Positions 55,436 through 63,986 of a stretch of DNA of 64,000 nt are shown one piece after another. Positions within the stretch are counted from its first letter, which is position 1; each line of letters starts with the position of its first letter. Made by a program: the position numbers and the translations under genes. The notes under the pieces were generated by a model. The model made no database searches. It was not told the origin of the DNA and was given only the letters and a program-made list of their open reading frames with translations. This DNA is from HK1 sp965202735. Its GTDB lineage: Bacteria > Pseudomonadota > Gammaproteobacteria > HK1. The stretch lies in the NCBI GenBank assembly GCA_965202735.1, contig OZ241844.1, positions 3,720,001 to 3,784,000 on the forward strand, read 5' to 3'.

Positions 55436-56341
55436 CGCGGCCGCCAGCGCGCGCTCGCCGGGCGCGAACAGGTAGCTTCCGGTGTCCGCGCGGGAGAACT
55501 CGATGAGCCGGTCGTGGAGTCCGTCTCCGGACACCCCGAACATCCGTTCGAGCTGGATCTGGTGGCGTTCGCGGGCGCGGGCGAAGGCGAGGAAGTACAG
55601 CCCGTGCCGGGCGAGCGTCGCGTAGGGGGCGCTGCGCCGGTACACCTTCAGCGCCACGCCGTCCCTGGTGACGTCGGTCCGCGAGACGTGGGAGTCGGGG
55701 GGCATGTCGTCCCCTTCGAGCTCGATGCTGTCGGCCCTGGTGCGGCCGACGACCGCCTCCTGGGTGGCGACGTCGAGCGCCGCGAACTTGTCGAGATCGT
55801 GCGCCCAGCGCTGGACGAGCACGATGCTGCCGCCGGCGCCCGGCCCCTCGGGGACGACCGCGGCCTCGGTGCGCCCGGCGTCGTCCCCGGGGTTGGCGGT
55901 GCCGTCCTCGAAGCCGATGAGGTCGCGCGACGCGAAGTAGGTGAATCCCGGCTGCTCCAGGGCGAGCGCGAAGTCGCCGCGCAACCCCCGATGGAGCGCG
56001 AGGGTGCGGGCGACGTTCTCGTCCTCGCCGTCGCCCTGGAGCCAGACCCAGAGGTCGCACTGGGTGGCGGGAGCGACGTGGCCGTCGACCCCGCGAATGG
56101 TCTCGAAGTCGCGCAGGTCGGGCGGGACCGAGTCCGGCGCGAGCGCCGACCACAGCCGGCGTCCGAACGCGACGACGATGCGGGCCGGCCGGTCGACGCT
56201 GCTCCGTGCCGCCGCCAGCGCCGAGGCGGCGGCGCGCGCCGTCCGGCGGCGGTCGACCGGGCCGGCGACGCGATACTCCAGGAATCGGTGGTAGCGCGGG
56301 GCCTCGTCGAAGATGGCGCGCTGGGGGGTATCGGCGATCAT
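55424..56341 (-). CDS. Dyp-type peroxidase
   Basis: A 305-residue heme peroxidase of the EfeB/YfeX-like dye-decolourising family. The distal GxxDG motif appears as IGFEDGTANP (Asp catalytic). The proximal heme His is probably in DDMPPDSHVSRTDV, and the distal Arg region is EAVVGRTRADSIE. LARHGLYFLAFARARE and QLERMF close the ferredoxin-like fold. No Tat signal is seen, so it is probably cytoplasmic (YfeX-like class B), reducing H2O2 with organic substrates. Start ATG 56341 begins MIADTPQ; the frame is open further upstream but without family similarity. Confidence 0.88.
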   Translation of the reverse strand: MIADTPQRAIFDEAPRYHRFLEYRVAGPVDRRRTARAAASALAAARSSVDRPARIVVAFGRRLWSALAPDSVPPDLRDFETIRGVDGHVAPATQCDLWVWLQGDGEDENVARTLALHRGLRGDFALALEQPGFTYFASRDLIGFEDGTANPGDDAGRTEAAVVPEGPGAGGSIVLVQRWAHDLDKFAALDVATQEAVVGRTRADSIELEGDDMPPDSHVSRTDVTRDGVALKVYRRSAPYATLARHGLYFLAFARARERHQIQLERMFGVSGDGLHDRLIEFSRADTGSYLFAPGERALAAAIGS

Positions 56342-56451
56342 GGGGGGTGCGTTCCTCGCGATGGCCCCCGGGAGAGTCGCCGGAGCGATACGAGGTGCCG
56401 CCGGGGTGTCGCCGGGGCCGCGGTCCCGCCGCGGCCCCGGCCGGATGCGCC

Positions 56452-57282
56452 CTACGGCGAGAAGGAGACCGTGTCGGGGATCTCGGAGATTCCGCTGTAC
56501 TTCAGCATCGCCTCCTTCATGCGCCTCTCGTTGTGGCCGAGCAGGTTGTTCCACTCCGCCCACCAGTTGAGGAAGTTCTTGAAGGTGGAGTCCGGCTCCG
56601 AACGGATGCCGAAGTAGCCCGGCAGGGCGGCGCGCGGCTTCGGGTTGTTGAACGTGCCGAGCCCGGGGTTCTTCTCCTTGGCGATCATGCTCGAAAGCAC
56701 CGTGGTGGTGAACGCGTCGGCCCGCCCCGACGACACGGCGAGGATGATCTGGGAGAGCTCCTTGAACTGGATCTGGGTCGCCTTCGGCGCCCACTTCTCG
56801 AGCAGGAGCTGATCGGACGTGCCGGTCATCACCGCGACCTTCACGCCCGGATCGTTGTAGTCCGACCAGTTCCTGCCTTCGAACCCCTGCCGGTTCACGG
56901 TGACCCATTCGATCCAGTAGATCGGTCCCGCGAAGTCGATGGCGGTCGCCCGGATCGGGGTCGCCTGCATGCCCGCCGCCATGTCGACCTTCCCGCTCGA
57001 GATCGCGAGCACGAGCTCGCTCCAGCCTCCGACCTCGACCATCTCGAGGTCGACCTTCATCTCGTCGGCGACGTCCTTCGCCATCTCGACGAGGGCTCCG
57101 CCCCACTCGTTGGTGGACTTGTCCTTGACGAAGTAGGGTGGGTAGTTGAACACCGCGAACTTGAGCTCTCCGCTGCTCCTCACCCGCTCCCAGGTGGATT
57201 CCGCCGTGGCGGCGCCCGACACGCCGGCGAGGATCGCGGCGGCGAGCGGGAGCGCCAGCAGTCCGGCAATGCGCTTCTTCAT
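56452..57282 (-). CDS. Amino-acid ABC transporter periplasmic binding protein (SBP family 3)
   Basis: A 276-residue solute-binding protein. The signal peptide MKKRIAGLLALPLAAAILAG ends near ATAES. The family-3 fold follows: GELKFAVFNYPPYFVKDKST, EVGGWSELVLAISSGKVDMA, AGMQATPIRATAIDFAGPIY, VMTGTSDQLLLEKWAPKAT and SSGRADAFTTTVLSSMIAKE. These proteins capture amino acids or opines for ABC importers. No permease or ATPase gene lies adjacent, so it is an orphan here. The many aromatic residues (WIEWVTVNRQ) hint at an unusual ligand. Confidence 0.9.
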   Translation of the reverse strand: MKKRIAGLLALPLAAAILAGVSGAATAESTWERVRSSGELKFAVFNYPPYFVKDKSTNEWGGALVEMAKDVADEMKVDLEMVEVGGWSELVLAISSGKVDMAAGMQATPIRATAIDFAGPIYWIEWVTVNRQGFEGRNWSDYNDPGVKVAVMTGTSDQLLLEKWAPKATQIQFKELSQIILAVSSGRADAFTTTVLSSMIAKEKNPGLGTFNNPKPRAALPGYFGIRSEPDSTFKNFLNWWAEWNNLLGHNERRMKEAMLKYSGISEIPDTVSFSP

Positions 57283-57480
57283 GGGATGGCCTCCTTCGAC
57301 ACTGGTCGGATTCGCTTGGGCCCTGCCGTCGAGGCAGGGGAATGGCCACCGTGTGGCGGCCCCGCCGCACGGCGAGCCGGCGGCCCGGCCGCCGGAAGAG
57401 AGCGCCCCGCGCCCCGGCGCGCCACGCTGCGCAATCCTCGTTCAAAGCGGGATCACGATCAACCCCTGGCCGGGTTGGGT

Positions 57481-58063
57481 AGTGTCCCATTTTGACTTTC
57501 TTCCTCAGTGCGACATCACTGTCCCGAAGTCGAACTGAGGCACTCCCTGGTCCGGTGTCGGAATATTCATGGCCGGGCTCGTGGCCGGGCTCGTGGCCGG
57601 GCTCGTGGCCGGGCTCATGGCCGGTTTGACCATCGCGCCGCATGAAGTGGAGGCGGCGGGCGGCCCGAAGACCCCCGCATTCTCCCCTCATCCCGGGGGG
57701 AGAGCTCGAACGGCTTTTGCGGGAGTCGCCGGGTTCAGGAGAAGACACCCGCATTCTCCCCTCATCCCGGGGGAGAGCTCGAACGGCTGTTGCGGGAGTC
57801 CCCGGGCTCAGGAGAAGACACCCGCATTCTCCCCTCTCCCCCCGGGAGAGGGGCCGGGGGTGAGGGTGCGGCGATGATTCGGTCCCCCTCACCCCAAACC
57901 CCTCTCCCGGCGGGAGAGGGGTTTCTTTCGGGACCAGGGGCATCCCGCCTTTGCGAACCGTGCGCACGATGCCCTTGTCCCCAGGGTCGCCCGGAACCGG
58001 AAACGAGGGCTCTGGCAAACCGGACGTACACCCTTCCCGACGACGGGTGGCGCCTCGGTTCGA
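57481..58063 (+). repeat. Composite dispersed repeat, second locus
   Basis: AGTGTCCCATTTTGACTTTC ... TGAGGCACT (57481-57544), then four 12-bp units GGCCGGGCTCGT (57571-57618), then duplicated CCCGCATTCTCCCCTCATCC blocks and CTCTCCCGGCGGGAGAGGGG palindromes. It corresponds to 29282-29760. No gene between 57283 and 58106. Confidence 0.85.
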
Positions 58064-58106
58064 CGAAGAGCCGCCCCCTCTGCCTTCCGTTGTCGGACTG
58101 TCGGCC

Positions 58107-59120
58107 CTATGCGTTGATCAGCAGGTTGTTGTAATCCTCGACCGTCACGAAGTCGAAGTCGTCCGCCGTCAACTGGATCGCGTTGACCCCCTTCACGATG
58201 ATCTCGCCCTCGTACTTGTCCGAGGTGATCACGGCCCCGCCGGCTTCCGCGCTGTCGGTGATGGTCAGATCGGCAAAGCTGAGGAACTTCGTGTTCGGAG
58301 CGTCGTCGGTCGCGGCCTTGATGACGATCTTGTCGGTGCCGTCCTCGAAGTCGAGGATGGTGTCCACCCCGTCTCCGGAGCGGAACAGGAAGTTGCCCAC
58401 CCCCCTCGCCGCCGTGCAGGAAGTCGACGTCCTTGCCGCCCAGCAGGTTGTCCGCGCCGCCGTCGCCGAACAGGCGGTCCGAACCGCCGCTGCCGTCGAG
58501 GACATCGTTGCCCTCGCCGCCTTCGAGCAGGTCGTCACCCGCGTCGCCGCGAAGGGTGTCGTCGCCGGCGCCGCCGTAGAGCCGGTCGTCGCCCGCGCGC
58601 CGTGAAGGGTGTCGTCACCGTCCCAGCCCCAGAGCTCGTCCACGCCCCCGGTGCCGGTCAGCGTGTCGCCGTCGAGGGTGCCGTTGAGGTAGACGCCGAG
58701 CTTTTCGATCCTGGCCTCAATGTCCTTGATCATCTGCTCCGGCGTGGGGTCAGGGTTGTCCGTGCCGTCTTCAACCGGCACGTAGTTCACTTCAGCCAGC
58801 ACCTTCGGCGAACCGTTGCCGTCGTCGAGCACGATCCTGAAATGGTAAGTCCCGAAATATCCGGCGGGGTTATGCACCACCTTGAGATCGCCGTCCTGCC
58901 AGCCGCCCGGGCCGTCGTGGCGGCCGGTGACCATGATGCTGTCCTCGAGCTCGAAGGCGTTCCTGGGTCTGAAGTCCAGGATGCAGACGTAGGAATCGGG
59001 GTTCAGGATGTAGACGTCATTGCCCCCGCTTCCCATAAGGATAATGGTGTGCCCGGGATTCTGGGGGCCCGTCCCGGCTGCCGCATCCTTTCCCTTCGTG
59101 GCATCGGTCAGGTACCCGCC
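58107..59120 (-). pseudogene. RTX-type calcium-binding protein with scrambled repeat array
   Basis: The minus-strand frame contains GSGGNDVYILNPDSYV, a beta-rich middle and GGVDELWGWDGDDTLHG, then about 65 nonsense residues, then GVGNFLFRSGDGVDTILDFE, DGTDKIVIKAA and a C-terminus ending in LLINA. The nonsense stretch (about 58405-58605) in another frame encodes a perfect nonapeptide array (DDRLYGGAGDDTLRGDAGDD, LLEGGEGNDVLDG). A 1-bp loss near 58605 and a 1-bp gain in a G-run near 58405 thus cancel out. RTX proteins are secreted by type I systems and bind calcium (known). The N-terminus is probably missing, because the frame begins in integrase-derived DNA. Confidence 0.7.
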
Positions 59121-59170
59121 GCCTCCACCACCACGCACGATCCCATGCCATCCGGCATGGCCCCGGACCG

Positions 59171-59400
59171 GGTGCATTCCGTGGCCCAGGTACGGAACGT
59201 GGCCCGGAATCCATGCGCGGTCGTGCGATCGGCGTAGCCAGCCCTCTTCAGCAGGTTCATGAACGCCGCACCGCTGAGCGGCTTGCCGGGCCTGCTCTGC
59301 GACGGAAAGATCAGCCCCGAGCCGTCGCCGAGGGCCGCGCGCGTTCGAGCACCTCGCGCGCCGGCTGTGACAGCGGCTGATCGTGGTCTCGCTCCATCTT
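59171..59400 (-). pseudogene. Tyrosine recombinase (phage integrase) fragment
   Basis: SGLIFPSQSRPGKPLSGAAF, MNLLKRAGYAD and TTAHGFRATFRTWATE carry the HxxR box of the catalytic domain. PLSQPAREVLERAR precedes it in another frame, so a frameshift lies near 59340. The catalytic Tyr end and the N-terminal half are missing. Fused in frame to an IS66 fragment. Confidence 0.7.
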
Positions 59401-59401
59401 C

Positions 59402-59818
59402 ATGCGCGATGGCGCCTTCGGTCGGCAGCGCGCCCTCGATCAGCCTAGCCGGCGCCGGGGCCTGGGTGACGCCTTCCTCGCACTGGCGGCAGGCGTATTT
59501 CGGCCGCACCGTGACGATCACCCGCAACTGCGTCGGCACGATGTCGAGCCTCTCGGCGCGACCCTCGCCGATCCGCACCATCTCCCCGCAGCCGCAGGGG
59601 CAGAGCGTGCTCTCCGGCTCGATCACCTGTTCGATCCGGGGCAGGTGTTCCGGCAACTGGCCGAGATTGCGCGCCGGGAGAAACCGCTTCTGCGAACGGG
59701 GCGGCGCCTGGTCTTCCGCCGCCGCGGCCTCGACCTCCGCGGACGCGCCCTCAAGCTCCTCGAACGCCCGCTGGCGCTCGTCCGCCGACAGCTTTTCCGA
59801 CCTCTTGCCATACAGAAA
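59402..59818 (-). mobile_element. IS66-family transposase N-terminal fragment
   Basis: FLYGKRSEKLSADERQRAFE, LPARNLGQLPEHLPRIEQVI, LCPCGCGEMVRIGEGRAERL and DIVPTQLRVIVTVRPKYACR followed by QCEEG are the leucine-zipper and zinc-finger parts of TnpC. The catalytic domain is gone. It differs from the intact IS66-like element at 787. Confidence 0.85.
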
Positions 59819-59953
59819 GGACGGAAGCGGGGACCGGCTCCCGCCGGCCCGGCCGCTTCGCCCGGACCGCCGCCCGGCTCCGCCTCCTGGGCGGCCCGCT
59901 GCCATGCGTCGGCGACCGGGACGGGCCGGCAGCGTTGCGCATGGATCGTCGGC

Positions 59954-60055
59954 CACGACACGGGCCAGGTCGGCATCGGCCGTTCCGGCGAAGCGGCCTT
60001 TCCTCTCGCGCCGGTAGTCGCGTTTAAAGGCCGCGGTCCGCCTAATCGTCCGCAT
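59954..60055 (-). pseudogene. YafQ-type toxin, truncated
   Basis: Only the first 34 residues remain (MRTIRRTAAFKRDYRRERKG, RFAGTADADLARVV). They match the start of YafQ/RelE-family mRNA interferases. The catalytic C-terminus is replaced by unrelated sequence leading into the IS66 fragment. The antitoxin gene upstream is intact and overlaps its start by 14 bp. Confidence 0.75.
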
Positions 60056-60299
60056 GGAGGTCGGCCATCAGGCCGTCGACGTCGCCGACCGTGACCAGCT
60101 CGCCCCGCCGCGCCGCCTCCATCGCCGCGACGGTCTCCGCGTTCGGCGCCAGGGGTTCGAATGGCAGGCGCTTCTCGGCCGCGATCCGCACCATCATCAG
60201 GCGGAAGGCGTCGGAGACGGTGAGGCCGATCGCGTCGAGCACGGCGGCGGCCTCCTGCCTGGTCTTCTCGTCGATACGGGCGCGGACGACGGTGCGCAT
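60042..60299 (-). CDS. dinJ: RelB/DinJ-family antitoxin (orphaned)
   Basis: An 85-residue ribbon-helix-helix protein: MRTVVRARIDEKTRQEAAAV, LDAIGLTVSDAFRLMMVRIA, AEKRLPFEPLAPNAETVAAM and a C-terminal toxin-binding tail GDVDGLMADLHADD. DinJ normally binds and inhibits YafQ and represses the pair. Here it is complete, but the partner toxin immediately downstream is cut to 34 residues, so this is an orphan antitoxin. The 14-bp overlap with the toxin start is the usual dinJ-yafQ geometry. Confidence 0.85.
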   Translation of the reverse strand: MRTVVRARIDEKTRQEAAAVLDAIGLTVSDAFRLMMVRIAAEKRLPFEPLAPNAETVAAMEAARRGELVTVGDVDGLMADLHADD

Positions 60300-60369
60300 G
60301 TGTCGATCCTCCAGATCGAGCTACAATGTAGCCTGATTGCATGACGGATATCCACGCCGCGGCCGGCAC

Positions 60370-60567
60370 TCATGGCGCACCGATATCGATGCGCTCGCCC
60401 CAGGGCGGCGGGTTCCGGAAGGGTCCGGAGCCGGACTGCCAGTCGCACCACAGCACCGGGAAGCCGGGCTCCGCCTCGGGGTAGAGGGAGCACTCCATGT
60501 CGGTGAAGTAGAGGCAGACCGCGGGCCGCGCGTCGTGCTCCCCCAGCCAGGCTTTGCGCTGGTCCAC
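60370..60567 (-). pseudogene. VWA-like (DUF2201) protein, C-terminal remnant
   Basis: 65 residues with AVCLYFTDMECSLYPEAEPG, FPVLWCDWQ and PPPWGERIDIG. This resembles the C-terminal end of VWA-like DUF2201 proteins, which usually accompany a MoxR-type ATPase. The rest is missing. Part of the fragment field 59100-60960. Confidence 0.5.
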
Positions 60568-60660
60568 ATATGAGAAGGTGGTGGCGGCGCACTGGATCGT
60601 GCCGAGGCGGTGCTACGAGACCCGTATCGTTCCGGAGGTCAAGGATCTGACGAGGGCGCG

Positions 60661-60807
60661 GGCGCGACGCGCAGATTGGTGATGACGCCGGCGAGCCCGT
60701 CCCATCGCGCCGCCTCGGCGACCTTCGCCGCATCCACCACAAGCCGCGCGTCGCCCTCGACGGTGATAAAGCGCTTGGCGCCATGCTGGGACAGCAGCTC
60801 CTTCGCT
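60661..60807 (-). mobile_element. IS1634/IS4-like transposase fragment
   Basis: The minus strand reads KELLSQHGAKRFITVEGDAR, LVVDAAKVAEAARWDGLAGV and ITNL. The EAARWDGLxGVITN motif is characteristic of IS1634-type transposases. It is a scrap of about 49 residues without ends. Confidence 0.65.
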
Positions 60808-60811
60808 CAGT

Positions 60812-60960
60812 CGGACCTTTGCGTGGCCGTTCTCGCCGGCGGCGAGGAAGTCATCGCCCCGGCCGCCGTCCGCGATGACGCCGCCGCCGGCGTCCGCGAA
60901 CCAGTCGTGGCCGTCGCCGCCGTTAAACGTGTCATGGCCCTGGCCGCCGAGAGCCCTCAT
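60812..60960 (-). pseudogene. RTX nonapeptide remnant
   Basis: MRALGGQGHDTFNGGDGHDW, FADAGGGVIADGGRGDDFLA and AGENGHAKVRLSE show degenerate GGxGxD repeats of calcium-binding toxins. It is probably a leftover of an RTX gene related to that at 58107, now cut by the IS1634-like scrap. Confidence 0.6.
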
Positions 60961-61047
60961 CGGCTCATCCCATGCATACCGCCGCCCGCAGTTCTGGCCA
61001 GGATCGAAATCGTCCCCTCGGCCATGCTCCGGCCAACGACTCGGGAA

Positions 61048-62169
61048 ATGGAAAGACAGAAGATCGAAGCCCTGCGCATCCATGTCGTGAACGTCCCGGT
61101 GCGGGCCGTCCATTCGCACGGGAGCGGCGATGTGGCCGCGATCCGGAGCGTGCTGCTCGAGGTGACGACCGATGCGGGCCTCACCGGCTGGGGCGAGGCG
61201 TCGCCGTGGCCGGTCTTCACCGGGACCGTCGAGGGCAACGCGGCCGCGCTCCACGTACACCTTCGCCCGCGGCTTCTCGGAGCCGACCCGGTCCAGGTCG
61301 AGAAGCACCTCGCCACCGCCGATGCGCTCGTGGTCGGCTGCCCGGAGGCCAAGGCGGCGCTCGAGACGGCCCTGCTCGACATCGTCGGGCAGATGACCGG
61401 GCTCTCGATCGCGGAGCTCGTCGGCGCGCGCCACCGTGCGGCCGTGCCCCTGAGCTTCTCGGTCGCCAACCCGGATTTCGACGCGGACCTCGAGGAGGTC
61501 GCGCGCCTGTACGAGGACGGGGTCCGCCTCTTCAAGCTCAAGACCGGCTTCGCCGACCATGCGTTCGACCGGATGCGGCTCGAAACGCTGCGCGACCGAT
61601 ACGGCGACTCCCTCAGCCTTCGCGTCGACTACAACCAGGGGCTGAGGGCGACCGACGCGATCCGCACGCTGCGCGACCTCGAACCCTTCGACCTCGCCTT
61701 CATCGAGCAGCCGGTGAAGCGGCACGAGCGGGCCGCGCTCGCCGGGATCACCCGCGCCCTCGACACCCCGGTCATGGCCGACGAATCGGTCTTCGGTCCG
61801 CGCGAGGCGCTCGCCGGGGTCGAGATGCGCCTCGCCGACATCTTCGCCCTCAAGATCATGAAGGCGGGCGGGATACGCCGCGCGCTGGAGGTGGCCGCAA
61901 TCGCCCGGCTCGGCGCCATCGACGTCTACGGCGGCTGCATGTTCGAGACCGGAATCGCCCACGCCGCGGGCGCCCAGCTCATGGCCGCACTCCCGGACCT
62001 CCATCTCGGCTGCGAGTTCTACATGTCCACCTACTATGCCCGCGAGGACCTCCTGACCGAGCCGTTCCCGGTGCGCGGCGGCCTCGTCCACGTGCCGGCC
62101 GGGCCGGGGCTCGGCGTGGCCGTGGACCCGGATCGACTGGCGAAGTACCGCACGGACCTGTTCGAGTGA
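61048..62169 (+). CDS. Enolase-superfamily cycloisomerase/racemase (muconate-cycloisomerase-like)
   Basis: A 373-residue TIM-barrel enzyme. The capping domain (IEALRIHVVNVPVRAVHSHG, GWGEASPWPVFTG) is followed by FKLKTGFADHAFDR (KxK catalytic base, about residues 163-165). The metal ligands are in LRVDYNQGL (Asp, about 193), AFIEQPVKRH (Glu, about 219) and VMADESVFG (Asp/Glu, about 244). The second acid/base Lys is in FALKIMKAGG (about 268). This is the muconate lactonising/MLE subgroup, which includes cis,cis-muconate cycloisomerases and dipeptide or amino-acid racemases, so the substrate is open. Start at ATG 61048 with GGGAA upstream; the earlier open frame covers gene fragments. Confidence 0.85.
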   Translation: MERQKIEALRIHVVNVPVRAVHSHGSGDVAAIRSVLLEVTTDAGLTGWGEASPWPVFTGTVEGNAAALHVHLRPRLLGADPVQVEKHLATADALVVGCPEAKAALETALLDIVGQMTGLSIAELVGARHRAAVPLSFSVANPDFDADLEEVARLYEDGVRLFKLKTGFADHAFDRMRLETLRDRYGDSLSLRVDYNQGLRATDAIRTLRDLEPFDLAFIEQPVKRHERAALAGITRALDTPVMADESVFGPREALAGVEMRLADIFALKIMKAGGIRRALEVAAIARLGAIDVYGGCMFETGIAHAAGAQLMAALPDLHLGCEFYMSTYYAREDLLTEPFPVRGGLVHVPAGPGLGVAVDPDRLAKYRTDLFE

Positions 62170-62231
62170 AGCCCGTCCTCGACCGTGGAAGAATGAAAGG
62201 TCCACAAAATCAATTGACGGTGATTCCCGGG

Positions 62232-63986
62232 TCAGCCGCCGGCCAGCCCCAGCTCCTCGATCATCCGCTCCCGCATCCGGAACTTCTGCGGCTTGCCAGT
62301 CGCGGTGAGCGGCATTTCGGTGACGAAGCGGACATGCTGCGGGACCTTGTAGTGGGCGATCCGCCCGCGGCAGAACTCCCGCAGCGCCTCCTCGGTCGGG
62401 CTGCGGCCGGGACGGGGCACCGCCCAGGCGCAGACCGCCTCACCGTACTTCTCGTCGGGCACGCCGAAGACCTGCACCGCGCCGATGTCGGGATGGGTGA
62501 GCAGGAAGTCCTCGATCTCCGCCGGATAGACGTTCTCTCCGCCCCGGATCAGCATGTCCTTGACGCGGCCGACGATGCGGCAACAGCCCTGCGCGTCGAT
62601 CGTCGCGAGGTCGCCGGTGTGCATCCAGCCGTCGACGATCGCTTCGCGCGTGGCCCGGGCGTCCCCCCAGTAGCCCTGCATCACCGAGTACCCGCGGGTC
62701 AGCAGCTCGCCCTGGACACCGACCGGGGTGGTGCGGCCGTCCCTGTCGACCACCTTCACCTCGACATGCGGCTGGACCCGCCCGACCGTGGAGACCCGGC
62801 GCTCGATGCTGTCGTCCACGTCCGACTGGAAGGAGATGGGGCTCGTCTCGGTCATGCCGTAGGCGATGGTGATCTCGCGGCAGCGCATGTCGCGCACCAC
62901 GCGGCGCATCAGCGACACCGGGCACGGCGCACCGGCCATGATCCCGGTACGCATGGCGGAGAGGTCGAAGCGCGGGAACTCCGGGTGGTCGAGCATTGCC
63001 GCGAACATCGTCGGTACCCCGTGCACCGCCGTACAGCGCTCCGCCTCCAGCGCCACCAGCGTCTCGCGCGCATCGAATCCCTCGCCGGGGAAGACCATGG
63101 TCACGCCGTGCGAGGCTGCCGTCAGGTTGCCGAGCACCATGCCGAAGCAGTGGTAGAGCGGCACCGGGATGCACAGCGCATCTCCGGGGCGGAGCCGCAT
63201 CGCGCGCGCGCACGAGACGGCGTTGTTGACGATGTTGTGGTGGGTGAGGGTCGCGCCCTTCGGAGCGCCGGTGGTGCCGGAGGTGAACTGGATGTTGATC
63301 GGATCGCGCGGCCTCAGTCCCCCGGAGATCGCGTCGAGGCGCCAGCGCTGGCCGCCGCCGCCCCGGTCCATGACCTCGTCGAAGCTGAAGCACCCCGGCG
63401 GCGGGTCGGGACCGAGCTGGATGACGGTGCGCAGCGCCGGCAGGCGTTCGGCGCGCAAGTGGCCGGGCCGGCAACGATCGATCTCCGGGGCGAGCTCCCG
63501 GATCATCCCGACATGGTCGGAAGTCCTGAACTGCCGGGCAGTGACGAGCGCCTTCGCGCCGACCCGATCGAGGGTGTACTCGAGCTCCGCGGTCCGGTAG
63601 GCGGGATTGATGTTGACGAGGATCAGCCCGACGCGCGCGGTGGCGAACTGGGTGATCAGCCACTCGGGCCGGTTCGGCGCCCAGATTCCGATCCGGTCTC
63701 CCTTGTACAGGCCGAGGCTCAGGAGCCCGGCCGCGAAGCGGTCCGCCCGCCGCGCGAGCTGCCGGTAGGTCCAGCGCTCGCCGCCGGCCCGGAACACCGC
63801 CGCGGTGCGCCGGCCGTGACGGCGCACGGCCTCGGCGAGGAACGCGGGGAGGGTCGCCTCGACGAGCGGGTGGGCGGTGGATCCCCTGACGTGGGAGAGG
63901 CCGTCGACGGGGGCGACGCCCCGGCCTCCCGCTCCCGGGCTCATCGTTCCGGGCTCGCCGATCCGGCCTCCCGCTCCCGGGCTCAT
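62232..63986 (-). CDS. AMP-forming acyl-CoA synthetase (medium/long-chain type)
   Basis: A 584-residue ANL-family ligase. An N-terminal RWTYRQLARRADRFAAGLLS precedes INIQFTSGTTGAPKGATLTH (ATP motif), PLYHCFGMVLGNL and ITIAYGMTETSPISFQSDVD. GWMHTGDLATID, VGRVKDMLIRGGENVYPAEI and the C-terminal PLTATGKPQKF with the adenylation Lys follow. These motifs match the FadD3/AcsF-like acyl-CoA synthetases that activate fatty or aromatic acids; exact chain length is unknown. Two starts are possible, ATG 63986 and ATG 63944, because a 42-bp tandem duplication repeats the start region (MSPGAGG occurs twice). The inner one may be the original. Confidence 0.88.
   Translation of the reverse strand: MSPGAGGRIGEPGTMSPGAGGRGVAPVDGLSHVRGSTAHPLVEATLPAFLAEAVRRHGRRTAAVFRAGGERWTYRQLARRADRFAAGLLSLGLYKGDRIGIWAPNRPEWLITQFATARVGLILVNINPAYRTAELEYTLDRVGAKALVTARQFRTSDHVGMIRELAPEIDRCRPGHLRAERLPALRTVIQLGPDPPPGCFSFDEVMDRGGGGQRWRLDAISGGLRPRDPINIQFTSGTTGAPKGATLTHHNIVNNAVSCARAMRLRPGDALCIPVPLYHCFGMVLGNLTAASHGVTMVFPGEGFDARETLVALEAERCTAVHGVPTMFAAMLDHPEFPRFDLSAMRTGIMAGAPCPVSLMRRVVRDMRCREITIAYGMTETSPISFQSDVDDSIERRVSTVGRVQPHVEVKVVDRDGRTTPVGVQGELLTRGYSVMQGYWGDARATREAIVDGWMHTGDLATIDAQGCCRIVGRVKDMLIRGGENVYPAEIEDFLLTHPDIGAVQVFGVPDEKYGEAVCAWAVPRPGRSPTEEALREFCRGRIAHYKVPQHVRFVTEMPLTATGKPQKFRMRERMIEELGLAGG

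Noticed and set aside
58107..59177. Intact RTX protein of 356 residues
   Set aside because: About 65 residues in the middle are an off-frame translation of the real nonapeptide array, and the first 20 residues come from integrase-derived DNA.
59108..60055. A single 315-residue protein
   Set aside because: It is a chance in-frame fusion of a YafQ start, an IS66 transposase fragment and an integrase fragment.
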